A DNA stretch of 64,000 bases, taken from the NCBI GenBank assembly GCA_963703165.1, contig OY969798.1, forward strand, positions 434,001 through 498,000, written 5' to 3'. This document shows, in pieces, positions 1-9,071 of the stretch. The position numbers were made by a program, and so were the translations under genes. The notes under the pieces are model-generated. The model had not been told where the DNA came from and ran no database searches. It saw only the letters and a program-made list of their open reading frames with translations. Position 1 is the stretch's first letter; every line of letters starts with the position of its first letter. The stretch is from JBQTKD01 sp963703165 (GTDB lineage Bacteria; Actinomycetota; Actinomycetes; Sporichthyales; Sporichthyaceae).

Positions 1-595
1 GCGCAAGTTCTGGATCGGATCCGGCCGCCAACTCCACGAGCAACCGCCGAGCAGCCGGAAGGGATTCGAGGGCGGCCAGGTCGGGGTCGGACCACCAAGC
101 CGCCAGCTCGAACACGGCCGACCAACGGACATCTGGATCCTCGTCGGCACACATGCTCATGACGAGGCGCAGGTCCTGATCGGTTCCCTCCGAACAGCCG
201 GAGATCGCGCCCGCAGCCGCGAAGCGCACCGTGGGATCGGGGTCCTCGGCGAATCGGCGAATCAGCGGCATAGCCCGGAAACTGCGCGTGTACTGGAGAG
301 CAACGACGTGCCAGCTGTTCACCGCTGGGTCCAGTTCGGTCGCAACCGCCTGTTCGATGGCGTCGATCACCAGATCTGCGTCGAACTCCACATGAATGAG
401 CAACCTCGCGCCGAGCTCTCGAACAGGAACTCGGACGTCCGAAACCAGTTCTGCGGTCAGCGCGATCAGTGCTCGTGCCTCGAGGGATTCGCGGAGCCGG
501 TCCAGCTCCGGGTGGGCAGAGCCGAAGCCGTCCAGCCGTTCTCGTTCCTGCGCGGCCAACGCGGCCTCGACCAGGCTCTCGATCTCAGGTGTCAC
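1..595 (-). CDS. HEAT-like repeat protein (3' end outside window)
   Basis: Reads leftwards from a GTG start at 593-595. An in-frame TGA lies eight codons upstream, so the start cannot lie much further out. The 198 visible residues are soluble and helical, with no signal peptide or membrane segment. Two segments about 34 residues apart share a HEAT-type pattern (DPDPTVRFAAAGAISG and DEDPDVRWSAVFELAAW), preceded by weaker helical repeats. HEAT arrays usually act as protein-binding scaffolds; no enzymatic motif is visible. The gene diverges from the sigma-factor/CHAT unit with 121 bp between the starts, so the two may share a control region, but a functional link is only inferred. Confidence 0.6.
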   Translation of the reverse strand, partial: MTPEIESLVEAALAAQERERLDGFGSAHPELDRLRESLEARALIALTAELVSDVRVPVRELGARLLIHVEFDADLVIDAIEQAVATELDPAVNSWHVVALQYTRSFRAMPLIRRFAEDPDPTVRFAAAGAISGCSEGTDQDLRLVMSMCADEDPDVRWSAVFELAAWWSDPDLAALESLPAARRLLVELAAGSDPELA

Positions 596-716
596 TGCGC
601 GCCCCGTCCGAGTAGGTCACCGGGACTGTACGGGCGAAGCCCCTCACCGCGCCTCCGCCTTAGCTACCAACCCCACGGCGCAGCCGAGCCGTCAGCCGAA
701 CCGCTACCGTCACCCC

Positions 717-1295
717 ATGGCCGCCGAGCCACGCCCACTCGCACAGCTCCTCGCCGCCGCGAGCGCCGGGGACGAGTCCGCGTGGTCCGCGATCGTCGAC
801 CGCTTCCACCCTCTGGTCTGGTCGGTCTCCCGGGCCTACGGCCTGGACACGCGCGATGCGTCAGACGTCAGTCAGACTGTCTGGCTTCGCCTCGTCGAGA
901 ATTTGAACCGGATCCGCGAGCCTGAGGCCTTGCCCGGGTGGCTGCGCACGACCACGCGCAACGAGTGCCTCCGCCACAGTCGCCGTCGCACGCACGAGTC
1001 CCCCGTCGACTGGCAACTACTGCAGGGCCTCCCCGACGACACCGGGGCAGACGACAAGACGCTCGCCGACGAACGCACCACCGTCGTGTCCGACGCCCTG
1101 AGCCGTCTGTCCGACAAGTGCCGCGCTCTGCTGCGGGTGTTCGCGTTCTCCCCGGACACCGGCTACACGGAGATCGGCGCAACGCTCGGTATGCCCGTCG
1201 GCAGCATCGGTCCCACGCGCGCCCGGTGCCTCGGTTATCTGCGCCGCGGCCTGGAGTCCGTCGGATACCTGAAGGATCAGGAGCCCGCCCGATGA
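717..1295 (+). CDS. ECF-like RNA polymerase sigma factor
   Basis: 192 residues starting at ATG 717, where the protein begins MAAEPRPLAQ. Residues about 20-90 form a sigma region 2 (VDRFHPLVWSVSRAYGL, DVSQTVWLRLVENL, LPGWLRTTTRNECLRH). Residues about 125-180 form a region 4 helix-turn-helix (LSDKCRALLRVFAF, YTEIGATLGMPVGSIGPTRAR). Regions 1.2 and 3 are absent, as in ECF-type factors. Its TGA overlaps the ATG of the next gene (ATGA), so translation is probably coupled. No classical zinc-binding anti-sigma factor is adjacent; instead a small beta-rich protein and a CHAT protein follow, suggesting that this sigma factor controls, or is controlled by, that pair. That link is inference. Confidence 0.85.
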   Translation: MAAEPRPLAQLLAAASAGDESAWSAIVDRFHPLVWSVSRAYGLDTRDASDVSQTVWLRLVENLNRIREPEALPGWLRTTTRNECLRHSRRRTHESPVDWQLLQGLPDDTGADDKTLADERTTVVSDALSRLSDKCRALLRVFAFSPDTGYTEIGATLGMPVGSIGPTRARCLGYLRRGLESVGYLKDQEPAR

Positions 1296-1738
1296 GCGAC
1301 CCCGACGACGATCTGCGCGCCGTGCTCCGTGACTTCTACCTGCGGACCGACCCGATTCCGGCCGGTGCTCGCGCCATGGCCCATGGCGCCTTCGCGTGGC
1401 GCGACGTGGACCGCGAGCTGGCCGAGATTCTCGCCGACAGCCTGCTCGTCGATGCCGCCGTACGAAGCCACGGCGGGCCGCGGTTGATCACGTTCACGAC
1501 AGCGACGCACACCATCGAGATCGAGGTGAACGAGACCGGCCGGACCCGTCAGATCGTCGGCCAGCTCATCCCGGCAGAACCCGGCGAGCTCGAGGTCCGC
1601 ACCGCGCCCCAGCGCCCTGCCGTCCGCCCCGACGAGCTGGGGCGGTTCTTCCTCGCCGATCTGTCCGCGGGGCCGTTCAGCCTCAGCTGGTGCCCCACCG
1701 AAGGCCAGGGCGTGAACACCTCCTGGATCGACATCTGA
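1292..1738 (+). CDS. Small beta-rich protein between sigma factor and CHAT gene
   Basis: 148 residues, ATG overlapping the preceding stop by 4 nt and ending 3 nt before the CHAT gene. It has no signal peptide, membrane segment or zinc anti-sigma (HxxxCxxC) motif. The N-terminal 50 residues look helical; from about residue 60 the chain alternates as beta strands (LITFTTATHTIEIEVNE, RQIVGQLIPAEPGELEV) and ends with a DELGRFFLADLSAGPFSLSW segment. That last pattern resembles the strand-turn of carboxypeptidase-regulatory/transthyretin-like beta sandwiches. I do not recognise a named family. Its position suggests an adaptor or regulator joining the sigma factor and the CHAT protein. Confidence 0.6.
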   Translation: MSDPDDDLRAVLRDFYLRTDPIPAGARAMAHGAFAWRDVDRELAEILADSLLVDAAVRSHGGPRLITFTTATHTIEIEVNETGRTRQIVGQLIPAEPGELEVRTAPQRPAVRPDELGRFFLADLSAGPFSLSWCPTEGQGVNTSWIDI

Positions 1739-1741
1739 CTC

Positions 1742-4312
1742 ATGCTCATCGCGGAGGATCTGCTCGAACTCGCCCTGCAGGATCCCGCTGCCGCCGTGCG
1801 GGCAGCCGACGAGCTCCTTGCGACCCGACCCGATCCACTGGCGGCAGCAGTCGCACACCGGGCCGCAGGCCTGGCGCTGGCCGACATCGACGAGCTCAGC
1901 AGCGCGGCGCACCGGTTCCGCCTCGCGATCGCTCTGGCCACCAAGCACGACCTGCCTCGTCCGGCCGCTCAGGCGCGGATGAGTCTCGCCGTGGCACTGG
2001 CCGGGCTCGGGCAGTTGCCGGCCGCGTTGCGCGAACTCGACGTGGCCGGCCAGGCGCTGAGTGGAACCGACGCCGCGGAGGTGCTGGCGCAGCGCGCGCT
2101 CCTGCTCGGGCGCGCCGGACGGTACAAGGAATCGATGGACGCGTATCGCCGTGCGCTGCCGGTGCTGCGCGGCGGTCGTAACGTCCGCTTCGAAGCACTC
2201 GCCTTGCTGAACCGGGGTGCGTTGCGTTCGATGCACGGCGATCTGCGGGAGGCGGACGCCGATCTGCGCCGCTGCGCGGATCTCGCCCGCAGGGGGCGGT
2301 TGACGCAATTGCTCGCCGACGCGGAGAACAACCTCGGTTACCTCGCTGCCTGCCGCGGTGACATCCCCACCGCCCTCGAGGCGTTCGCCCGAGCCGAGGC
2401 CGTTCCCGGTATCGGTCCCGGCCAGGCGGCGGCGACCCGCACCGACCGCGCGACGGCTCTGCTTCGCGTGGGCCTTGCCGACGAGGCAGCGGCCGACGCC
2501 GCCGCGGCGATCGTGCTGCTCGAACGCGGCGGTCGGCGCCTCGACGCCGCCTCGGCGCGACTGTTGCTCGCCGAGGCCCGCCTCGCCGGCGACGATCCCT
2601 CCGCGGCCGCGCAACTGGCGGCCGGCGCCGCACGCGAGTTCCGCAGTCAGCACCGCCCCGCGTGGGCCGCCCAGGCCGTACTCCTGTCCCTGCGGGCGAA
2701 GTACGCCGCCGGCGACACGAGCGCCGGCCTGTTACGGGCGCTGCGGGTGAATCTCGACGATTTGGATCGCCACCTCGGTCCGCCGAACACTCGGCCCGCT
2801 CGTCTGTTCCTCGCTCGGGTGCTGCTCGATCACGGTCGCGACGCGCAGGCCGAGGCCGAGGCGTGGCTGGAGGCGGACTGGGCAGGGTTGCAGCGCGAGC
2901 CGGCCCAGGTGCGCGTCGCCGCCTGGACCGTCCGAGCCCTGATGGATCATCAGAACTCCGACGATGCCGCCGCGTCCCGCGCGGTGCGGTCCGGCCTGGC
3001 AGTGGTCGTCGAGTACGCCGCCGCGCTCGGCGCGACAGAGCTCCGCGCGGCCGCGGCCGCCGACGGCCGAGAGCTCGCGGAGCTCGGGGTCCGCCTCGCT
3101 CTCCGTGGCGGGCGTCCCGCAGAGGTACTGCGGGCCGCCGAGGCCCTGCGGTCCCGCAGCCTGGATCATCCGCCCACCAGAGCACCGGACGACCGGGTTC
3201 TCGCCGCAGACCTGGCAGCACTGCGGCGGACCGTCGACGACCAACGCGCCGAGGGCGTGGTCTCCGCCGAGCTTCGCGCCGAGCAAGTGCGCCTGGAACG
3301 AACAATCCGACAGCGCACACATGGCTCGCCCGGCCCGGGCGGCTCGCTCGAGAGGCCGATCGAGGTGAACCGGGTCGTGGCGGCGTTGGCCGGGCGCACC
3401 CTGGTCAGCTACCTGCGCTCCGGCGACAACCTGCATGCCGTGACCGTCCACAACGGCCGGTCGCGGGTGCATCGACTCGGTCCGTGGGCGCCGGTGGCCC
3501 AAGAGGTCGCGGCGGTCCGGTTCAGTGCGCACCGGCTGTGGCGCGCCCAAGGCAACGCCGAGTCCCTCGCCGCAGCCAGGGAAGCACTCGCACACGCGGC
3601 ACATCACCTCGACGAACTCCTGCTCAAGGAGGTCACGGGGGCGGACGCAGGGCTGGTCCTGGCACCCGTCGACGATCTGCACGCACTGCCGTGGAGCCTG
3701 CTGCCCTCGACGGTGGGCCGCCCCGTGCAGGTGATTCCCTCGCTCGCCTGGTGGCTGACCCCTCGTCAGGATCGACGTCGCACCGGCGAGGTGTTCCTGG
3801 CCGCGGGGCCCCGACTGCGTCACGCCGGACCCGAGATCCGCGCCATCACCGCCCATCACCCCCAGGCGTCCGTGCTCATCGGCCCGGAGGCGACGGTGGA
3901 CGCTGTGCTGGCCGGACTCGACGGCACGGGGATCGCGCACCTGGCCTGTCATGGTCGTTTCCGAGCCGACCAACCCGACTTCTCCTCCCTCGAACTGGCG
4001 GACGGACCCTTGACCGTGCATGACCTGCACCGGCTGCGCCGCCCGCCCCGCCTGTTGGTGCTGTCCGCGTGCGAGGCTGCCCGCTGCGCGGTCCGGCCCG
4101 GCGGGGAACTTCTCGGGGTATCCGCCGCCCTGCTGAAAATGGGGACCCGGACCCTGATCGCGCCGGTCACTGCGGTGCCCGATCGCGAGACCCGCGTGCT
4201 GATGACCGCGTTGCACCGGTGGCTGGCCGCCGGCGACCCGCCCGCGGTGGCCCTCTCCCGGGCCACGGCTGACACCGGGGTCGCGGGCTTCATCTGCTTC
4301 GGCGGCATTTGA
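1742..4312 (+). CDS. TPR-CHAT protein (caspase-like peptidase domain)
   Basis: 856 residues. Residues 1 to about 450 are a long alpha-solenoid of TPR-like helix pairs (for example AAHRFRLAIALATKHDLPRP, SMDAYRRALPVLRGGR, ALEAFARAEAVPG). The C-terminal 280 residues form a CHAT domain: VLAPVDDLHALPWSLLP, then IAHLACHGRF with the presumed catalytic His737, and LLVLSACEAAR with the presumed nucleophile Cys777. Both halves of the caspase-type dyad are present. CHAT proteins cleave protein partners in several bacterial immunity and cell-death systems; the substrate here is unknown. It is the third gene of a tightly packed unit with the sigma factor and beta-rich protein, so proteolytic release of a regulator is a plausible hypothesis. 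Confidence 0.85.
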   Translation: MLIAEDLLELALQDPAAAVRAADELLATRPDPLAAAVAHRAAGLALADIDELSSAAHRFRLAIALATKHDLPRPAAQARMSLAVALAGLGQLPAALRELDVAGQALSGTDAAEVLAQRALLLGRAGRYKESMDAYRRALPVLRGGRNVRFEALALLNRGALRSMHGDLREADADLRRCADLARRGRLTQLLADAENNLGYLAACRGDIPTALEAFARAEAVPGIGPGQAAATRTDRATALLRVGLADEAAADAAAAIVLLERGGRRLDAASARLLLAEARLAGDDPSAAAQLAAGAAREFRSQHRPAWAAQAVLLSLRAKYAAGDTSAGLLRALRVNLDDLDRHLGPPNTRPARLFLARVLLDHGRDAQAEAEAWLEADWAGLQREPAQVRVAAWTVRALMDHQNSDDAAASRAVRSGLAVVVEYAAALGATELRAAAAADGRELAELGVRLALRGGRPAEVLRAAEALRSRSLDHPPTRAPDDRVLAADLAALRRTVDDQRAEGVVSAELRAEQVRLERTIRQRTHGSPGPGGSLERPIEVNRVVAALAGRTLVSYLRSGDNLHAVTVHNGRSRVHRLGPWAPVAQEVAAVRFSAHRLWRAQGNAESLAAAREALAHAAHHLDELLLKEVTGADAGLVLAPVDDLHALPWSLLPSTVGRPVQVIPSLAWWLTPRQDRRRTGEVFLAAGPRLRHAGPEIRAITAHHPQASVLIGPEATVDAVLAGLDGTGIAHLACHGRFRADQPDFSSLELADGPLTVHDLHRLRRPPRLLVLSACEAARCAVRPGGELLGVSAALLKMGTRTLIAPVTAVPDRETRVLMTALHRWLAAGDPPAVALSRATADTGVAGFICFGGI

Positions 4313-4362
4313 GGCGCCGCGCCGGGCGTGGTTACCCATGATTTCCGGTCACCGTTCGTATC

Positions 4363-5442
4363 GTGAGTCACACGATGCACACGTCTATCACTTCCCGCCG
4401 GGGCTACGGGCTACGCGCCGCGGTGGCGACTGCCGCCGTGCTGCCCATGCTGCTCGGACCCGCCGCCTCCGCGGCGACCATCGAAGCGCCTGCCGCCGGA
4501 CCCATCGGCGGTGCCCAGTTGGGCCGGGACGGCGTCGTGGTCGACCGCGCCGCTCCGCGGCTTCCCTACGTCCAGGCTCGCACCTGGGTGGTCGCCGACG
4601 CGGTCACCGGAGCGGTCCTCGCGGCCAAGGGTGCGCACACGCCCGCGCGCCCGGCCAGCACGCTGAAGACACTGCTGGCACTGACGATGATGCCGCGGTT
4701 GAACGCCGGCGACCACTACACGGCGACCCGCGCGGACGCGAACGTCGAGGGATCCAAGGTCGGGCTCGTCGCTGGGCGCAAGTACCTGATCGACGACCTC
4801 TGGTACGCGCTGTTCCTTCGGTCGGGCAACGACGCAGCGAACGCGATCGGTCGCGCCGGCGCGAACGGCAGTTGGCGCCGCGCCATCCGGATGATGCAGA
4901 GCGAGGCTGCCCGCCTGCAGGCCAAGGACACCAAGGTCGTGAACCCGAGCGGGCTCGACGAGCCCAAGCAGTTCTCCTCGGCCTACGACCTGGCGCTGTG
5001 GGGCCGCGCTGCCGTCCTGCATTCGGGAATCCGCAAGTACAGCAGCACGGTCGCGCGGACGTTCCCCAGCAAGAAGGCCCGCAACCAGAAGCAGTACCGC
5101 ATTTACACCACGAACCGGTTGCTCGGCTTCTACCCCGGAGCCTTCGGAGTGAAGACGGGCTACACGACCCTGGCACGCAACACCCTTATCGCCGCCGCCA
5201 CGCGCAACGGTCGCACGGTGATCGTCACGGTCATGGGCTCCAACTACCGCACGGCCCCGCAAGCCGCGCGACTGCTCGACTGGGCCTTCGGCAACAAGGT
5301 GATGAAGCCGGTCGGCTACCTGGTGAACCCCCTGGGCACCGCCGCGGTGGCGACGAAACTCGACCGCCAGGCTGCGGTCGTCCCGTCGGACAACTTCCAG
5401 CGCAATGCTCGACGCGGTCGTCGTCAGGCCGGTCGCGTCTAG
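4363..5442 (+). CDS. Penicillin-binding serine D-Ala-D-Ala carboxypeptidase (S11)
   Basis: 359 residues from GTG 4363, or 355 from the in-frame ATG at 4375; neither has a strong ribosome-binding site. An N-terminal signal peptide ends near GPAASAA. All three penicillin-binding motifs are present: S99TLK102 with the nucleophilic serine, S154GN156, and K264TG. The enzyme removes the terminal D-alanine from peptidoglycan pentapeptides outside the membrane. Length is close to the usual 350-400 residues, but there is no C-terminal membrane anchor, only a basic tail (RNARRGRRQAGR) that may bind cell-wall polymers. It stands alone, convergent with the sulfurtransferase gene. Confidence 0.9.
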   Translation: MSHTMHTSITSRRGYGLRAAVATAAVLPMLLGPAASAATIEAPAAGPIGGAQLGRDGVVVDRAAPRLPYVQARTWVVADAVTGAVLAAKGAHTPARPASTLKTLLALTMMPRLNAGDHYTATRADANVEGSKVGLVAGRKYLIDDLWYALFLRSGNDAANAIGRAGANGSWRRAIRMMQSEAARLQAKDTKVVNPSGLDEPKQFSSAYDLALWGRAAVLHSGIRKYSSTVARTFPSKKARNQKQYRIYTTNRLLGFYPGAFGVKTGYTTLARNTLIAAATRNGRTVIVTVMGSNYRTAPQAARLLDWAFGNKVMKPVGYLVNPLGTAAVATKLDRQAAVVPSDNFQRNARRGRRQAGRV

Positions 5443-5495
5443 GGTATGACCCCGTGAGTGCTCCCTTGCCCGTCGACGGCGAGGAGCCCTGACGT

Positions 5496-6347
5496 TCAGC
5501 CTGGATCGGTCCCGACGGCGATCGGACTGTCGGGCCGGGCGGACCACTCGCTCCACGACCCCACGTAGAGCGCGGGAATTCCACGCCCCAGGAGAGTCAA
5601 AGCCAACGCGTTGCTGCACGCGGTGACCCCTGAGCCACAGTGCACACCGACCGGGACACCCTCGGGAACCAGCGCGGCGAAGCGCGCCCGCAGGGCCACC
5701 GGATCGAGCCAGCGACCCTCGTGGTCGGTGTTCTCCACCGCGGGTGCGCTGAGCGCGCCGGGAATGTGGCCGAGGATCTTGTCGATCGGGTTGGGCTCCC
5801 CCGCGTACCGGGCGGCGGAACGCCCGTCGAGCAGCACACCGGTGCGCGCGAGTTCGCCCGCGGCCTCCGCATCGAGAACCGCAAGATGCCCGGGAATGGC
5901 TGTGAAATCACCTACTGATGCAGCGTCAGGTTCCCCGGTCTCGACCGGCAAACCCGCGGTCTGCCAGGCGGTGAACCCACCGTTGAGCAACCGCACGTTG
6001 TCATGGCCGAAGTACTGCAGGCACCACCAGGCCCGCGCCGCCGCGAGCCCGTCCGCGACGTCCAGCACGACCACGGGATACCCGGCACGCACCCCGTGGG
6101 CCCGCATCGCCGCGGTGAACGCGACCGCGTCGGGCAGCGGGTGTCGCCCGCCGGCGGCCCCTGCGGGCGGCCCGGCCAACTCGGCGTCGAGGTCCACGAA
6201 CCGCGACCCCGGGATGTGCCCGGCCAGATAACCCGCGCGGTCCGACGGGCCCACGGTGGGGATCGGCCACCGGACGTCGAGCAGCACCGGCGGACGCGGG
6301 CCGGCCAGTTCGGCGGCCAGCTCCGTCGCGTTGACGAGCGGGCTCAA
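5496..6347 (-). CDS. sseA: Sulfurtransferase (tandem rhodanese, 3-mercaptopyruvate type)
   Basis: 283 residues from a TTG start that overlaps the stop of the upstream phosphodiesterase gene (TTGA), indicating translational coupling. Two rhodanese domains are visible, about 5-125 and 150-275. The active-site loop in the second domain is C237GSGVTA, the form typical of 3-mercaptopyruvate sulfurtransferases rather than thiosulfate enzymes (CRKGVT). It transfers sulfur to thiols or cyanide in the cytoplasm. It is the last gene of a leftward three-gene run. Confidence 0.88.
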   Translation of the reverse strand: MSPLVNATELAAELAGPRPPVLLDVRWPIPTVGPSDRAGYLAGHIPGSRFVDLDAELAGPPAGAAGGRHPLPDAVAFTAAMRAHGVRAGYPVVVLDVADGLAAARAWWCLQYFGHDNVRLLNGGFTAWQTAGLPVETGEPDAASVGDFTAIPGHLAVLDAEAAGELARTGVLLDGRSAARYAGEPNPIDKILGHIPGALSAPAVENTDHEGRWLDPVALRARFAALVPEGVPVGVHCGSGVTACSNALALTLLGRGIPALYVGSWSEWSARPDSPIAVGTDPG

Positions 6348-7486
6348 GCAGACCGGACCAACAACGGGACGCGTTGCTCCGCCGAGGTCAGCCCGCCGTG
6401 CATCCCGACCAGCCGGGACACGATGGGCTCGCTGACACTCGCGACCACTGCCCCGGATCCGCGCGGGACGGCCACCACGTCGCCGACCAGGTCCTCGCGC
6501 ACCCGGTTCGGCGGGCCGAACCAGCCGGTCGCCACGGCGTCACCGCGGGACAGCACGTTCCAGTCCTCGCCGAGCAGTTCGGTCCACGCCGCGAGCACCT
6601 CGCCGGCGGCACCGGGCACGGTGTGCACGTAGCGGGCACGGGGTTCGCCGGCCAGCAGCTCCACACCGGCCTGCAGATCGGGTTGCGCGTCGTAGTCGAT
6701 CCGGCTCGCGCTCGGGACGTCGAGCATGCCGTGATCAGCCGTGATCACCAGCGCGGCGTCGGCCGGAAGTTCGGTGACGATCTGCTCGACGAGGCGATCC
6801 AGGTGTGCCAGCTGGAACCGCCAGGCCAGGGAACCGCACCCCTCGCGGTGCCCCGTCGCGTCGAGGTCGCCGTAGTAGGAGTACACGAGCGCCGGGGCGT
6901 TCGCCGGACCCGCCGCCAGCAGGCGGAGCGTCGCTGCCGCGACTTCACCGGCCGACTCGGCACCGACGGGTTTCGCCCCGCGGAACGCGGCGGTGTTCAA
7001 GCCGCTGCCGCGGAACCGGCGCGGGCCGACGGCGCTGACCGTGACGCCCGCGTCGGCCGCACGCTCGAACGCCGTCGGGTACGGCTGCCAGGTGAGTGGA
7101 TCGACGGCGGCGGCGTCCCAGTGCAGGGTGGAGAGCAGGGTGCCGTCGGGCTTGCGCAGCGAGAGGCCGAGCACGCCGTGCGCCCCCGGTGGCAGGCCGG
7201 TGCCGAGCGAGGTCAACGACGTTGCGGTCGTCGACGGGAATCCGACCCCCAACGTCGTCCCGCCCGCGGCCACCAGTGAGGCCAGGCACGGCGCCAGGTG
7301 CGCGTGGGTCGCCAGCAGTTCCGAGCCCATCCCGTCGATGAGGAGAACCGCGACGCGGTGCGGCAGCTCGAGAGGCAGTGCCGCCTCCTCGCCCGGCACG
7401 CCCAGCGAGGCCAGAACAGAGGGAAGTACTTCGGCGAGGGTCGCGGTTCCGTAGGGCGGAGCCGCCTGCGCGGCCGACGTGCTCAC
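6344..7486 (-). CDS. Alkaline-phosphatase superfamily phosphodiesterase/nucleotide pyrophosphatase
   Basis: 380 residues from GTG 7486, which overlaps the stop of the upstream gene (GTGA). Metal-binding landmarks of the type I phosphodiesterase/NPP family are present: LLIDGMGSE with Asp51, the FPSTTATS segment at 83-90 holding the threonine nucleophile, SYYGDLDATGHREG, and VITADHGMLD. No signal peptide is evident, so it probably acts in the cytoplasm or at the membrane face. The substrate cannot be told from sequence. The gene is translationally coupled on both sides, with the DUF5998-like gene upstream and the sulfurtransferase downstream. Confidence 0.87.
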   Translation of the reverse strand: MSTSAAQAAPPYGTATLAEVLPSVLASLGVPGEEAALPLELPHRVAVLLIDGMGSELLATHAHLAPCLASLVAAGGTTLGVGFPSTTATSLTSLGTGLPPGAHGVLGLSLRKPDGTLLSTLHWDAAAVDPLTWQPYPTAFERAADAGVTVSAVGPRRFRGSGLNTAAFRGAKPVGAESAGEVAAATLRLLAAGPANAPALVYSYYGDLDATGHREGCGSLAWRFQLAHLDRLVEQIVTELPADAALVITADHGMLDVPSASRIDYDAQPDLQAGVELLAGEPRARYVHTVPGAAGEVLAAWTELLGEDWNVLSRGDAVATGWFGPPNRVREDLVGDVVAVPRGSGAVVASVSEPIVSRLVGMHGGLTSAEQRVPLLVRSA

Positions 7487-8064
7487 CCGCCGGCGCCGAC
7501 GGCGGTGGACAACGCGTTCGCGAAGGCGAGCATGTCGGCCACGGCCTGGCGACCGTCCGCTGCCTCGCTCACCCGCAGTGACAGGTCGTCGGCGGTCATG
7601 GTGCCGGTGAACCCGTGCTCGGCCTCGCACGACGGGTCCCCGCACGCGGCGGGCTCGAGATCGACCCGACGTACGGCGCCCCAGCCGACGTTGAGCACGA
7701 CCTCGGCCGGCGTCCCGCCGACCTTGTGCCGAGCCGGATCTGCCACGGTGCGACTGACCATGACTGTGCCCACGCGCCGGATCGGAACGCTCTCCGTCGA
7801 GGTCGTCGCGTATCCGGCCGGGTTCGCCTCATCGGCGCCGTGCTCGTCGGTGTGACCGCAGATCAGCCGCGTGGGGGTCAACGCCAGCACGGTGACGTGC
7901 CGACGGACCTCCTCGGAGTCGAACGTCGTCTCCTGATGCACCAGGTACGAGGTCAGCGACTCGTCACCCACCGCGACGTCGATGGCCTCGGCGACCAGCT
8001 CCGGGTAGTAGCCGCTGCGCTGGATAGCGCTGCGCATCTCGCGCGCCACACCCGTGTCTGCCAT
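7483..8064 (-). CDS. DUF5998-like conserved actinobacterial protein
   Basis: 193 residues from ATG 8064. The sequence (MADTGVAREMRSAIQRSGYY and SYLVHQETTFDSEEVRRHVT) matches my memory of the DUF5998 family, which commonly sits beside an alkaline-phosphatase-like gene in actinobacteria. A GDPSCEAEHG segment carries the only cysteine pair-like feature apart from LICGH. There is no signal peptide or membrane helix and function is unknown. First gene of the leftward coupled run, divergent from psuG with 43 bp between the starts. Confidence 0.75.
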   Translation of the reverse strand: MADTGVAREMRSAIQRSGYYPELVAEAIDVAVGDESLTSYLVHQETTFDSEEVRRHVTVLALTPTRLICGHTDEHGADEANPAGYATTSTESVPIRRVGTVMVSRTVADPARHKVGGTPAEVVLNVGWGAVRRVDLEPAACGDPSCEAEHGFTGTMTADDLSLRVSEAADGRQAVADMLAFANALSTAVGAGG

Positions 8065-8107
8065 GCCGCAAGTCTGTCACGCCGCCGGTGGCTTAGCGTG
8101 ACGCCTC

Positions 8108-9016
8108 GTGAACGTCGATCTGGAGGTCGCGGCTGCCCTGGCCGAGGGGCGCCCGGTGGTCGCGCTGGAGAGCACCGTCATCAGCCACGGTCTGCCCCGC
8201 CCGGACAACCTCGCGCTGGCCCGCGACCTCGAGGCGATCGTCCGGGATGCGGGCGCCGTACCGGCCACGATCGCCGTGCTCGACGGCGTCGCCCGGATCG
8301 GCCTGGATGACAACGGCCTGAGCACCCTCGCCACCCGCGACGACGTTGCGAAGCTTTCCGTGCGCGATCTCGCCCCGGCGGTCGGCACAGGCCGCACAGG
8401 CGCGACGACCGTCTCGGCGACCGCGCACCTGGCCGCCGCGGCGGGGATCGCGGTCTTCGCCACCGGCGGCCTGGGCGGCGTGCATCGCGACGCAGCCACA
8501 GATTGGGACGTCTCCGCCGATCTCGACACCCTGGCCCGCACCCGCATCGCGGTGGTCTGTTCCGGAGTGAAGTCCCTCCTGGACGTCCCCGCCACCTGCC
8601 AGCGCCTGGAGACCCTCGGTGTGACGGTGCTCGGCTACCGCACGACGCGCTTCCCCGGCTTCTACCTCGCCGACAGCGGCCAACCGCTGGATTGGCGGAT
8701 CGAGGACCCGACGCAGGCCGCCGCCGTCGTCCAGGCCCGGCGGGCCCTGCGCATGCAGTCCGCGATCATCATCGCGAACCCCGTGCCCGCCGAGGCTGCC
8801 CTGGACCCCGCCGCACACGACGCGGCGCTGACGACCGCGCTGTCCGCGGCGCGCGAGGAGGGCATCCGCGGGCAGGCGTTGACGCCGTTCCTGCTGGCCA
8901 GGATGCAGGCGGCGACGGGCGGCGCGGCGCTGACGGCGAACATCGCGCTGCTGAAAGCGAACGCGGACCTCGCCGCTCGAGTTGCCGTCGCGCTGAGCGC
9001 GAGCTTCGACACGTAG
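8108..9016 (+). CDS. psuG: Pseudouridine-5'-phosphate glycosidase
   Basis: 302 residues from GTG 8108. Family landmarks are clear: VVALESTVISHGLPRP with the catalytic-type Glu21, the RDDVAKLSVRDL segment with Lys82, and FATGGLGGVHR. The enzyme splits pseudouridine 5'-phosphate into uracil and ribose 5-phosphate (or the reverse) in pseudouridine salvage. No psuK kinase gene is adjacent, so the kinase step must be encoded elsewhere or the substrate arrives phosphorylated. Confidence 0.93.
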   Translation: MNVDLEVAAALAEGRPVVALESTVISHGLPRPDNLALARDLEAIVRDAGAVPATIAVLDGVARIGLDDNGLSTLATRDDVAKLSVRDLAPAVGTGRTGATTVSATAHLAAAAGIAVFATGGLGGVHRDAATDWDVSADLDTLARTRIAVVCSGVKSLLDVPATCQRLETLGVTVLGYRTTRFPGFYLADSGQPLDWRIEDPTQAAAVVQARRALRMQSAIIIANPVPAEAALDPAAHDAALTTALSAAREEGIRGQALTPFLLARMQAATGGAALTANIALLKANADLAARVAVALSASFDT

Positions 9017-9071
9017 GGCGCGACACGCGGCGCGACGCCAGAGTGTCCGCCGCATTGGAAAGAATGGGCGC

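Noticed and set aside
1277..4339. Long open frames on the strand opposite the CHAT gene
   Set aside because: They are shadows caused by high GC at the third codon position; their Arg/Gly/Pro-rich translations match no family.
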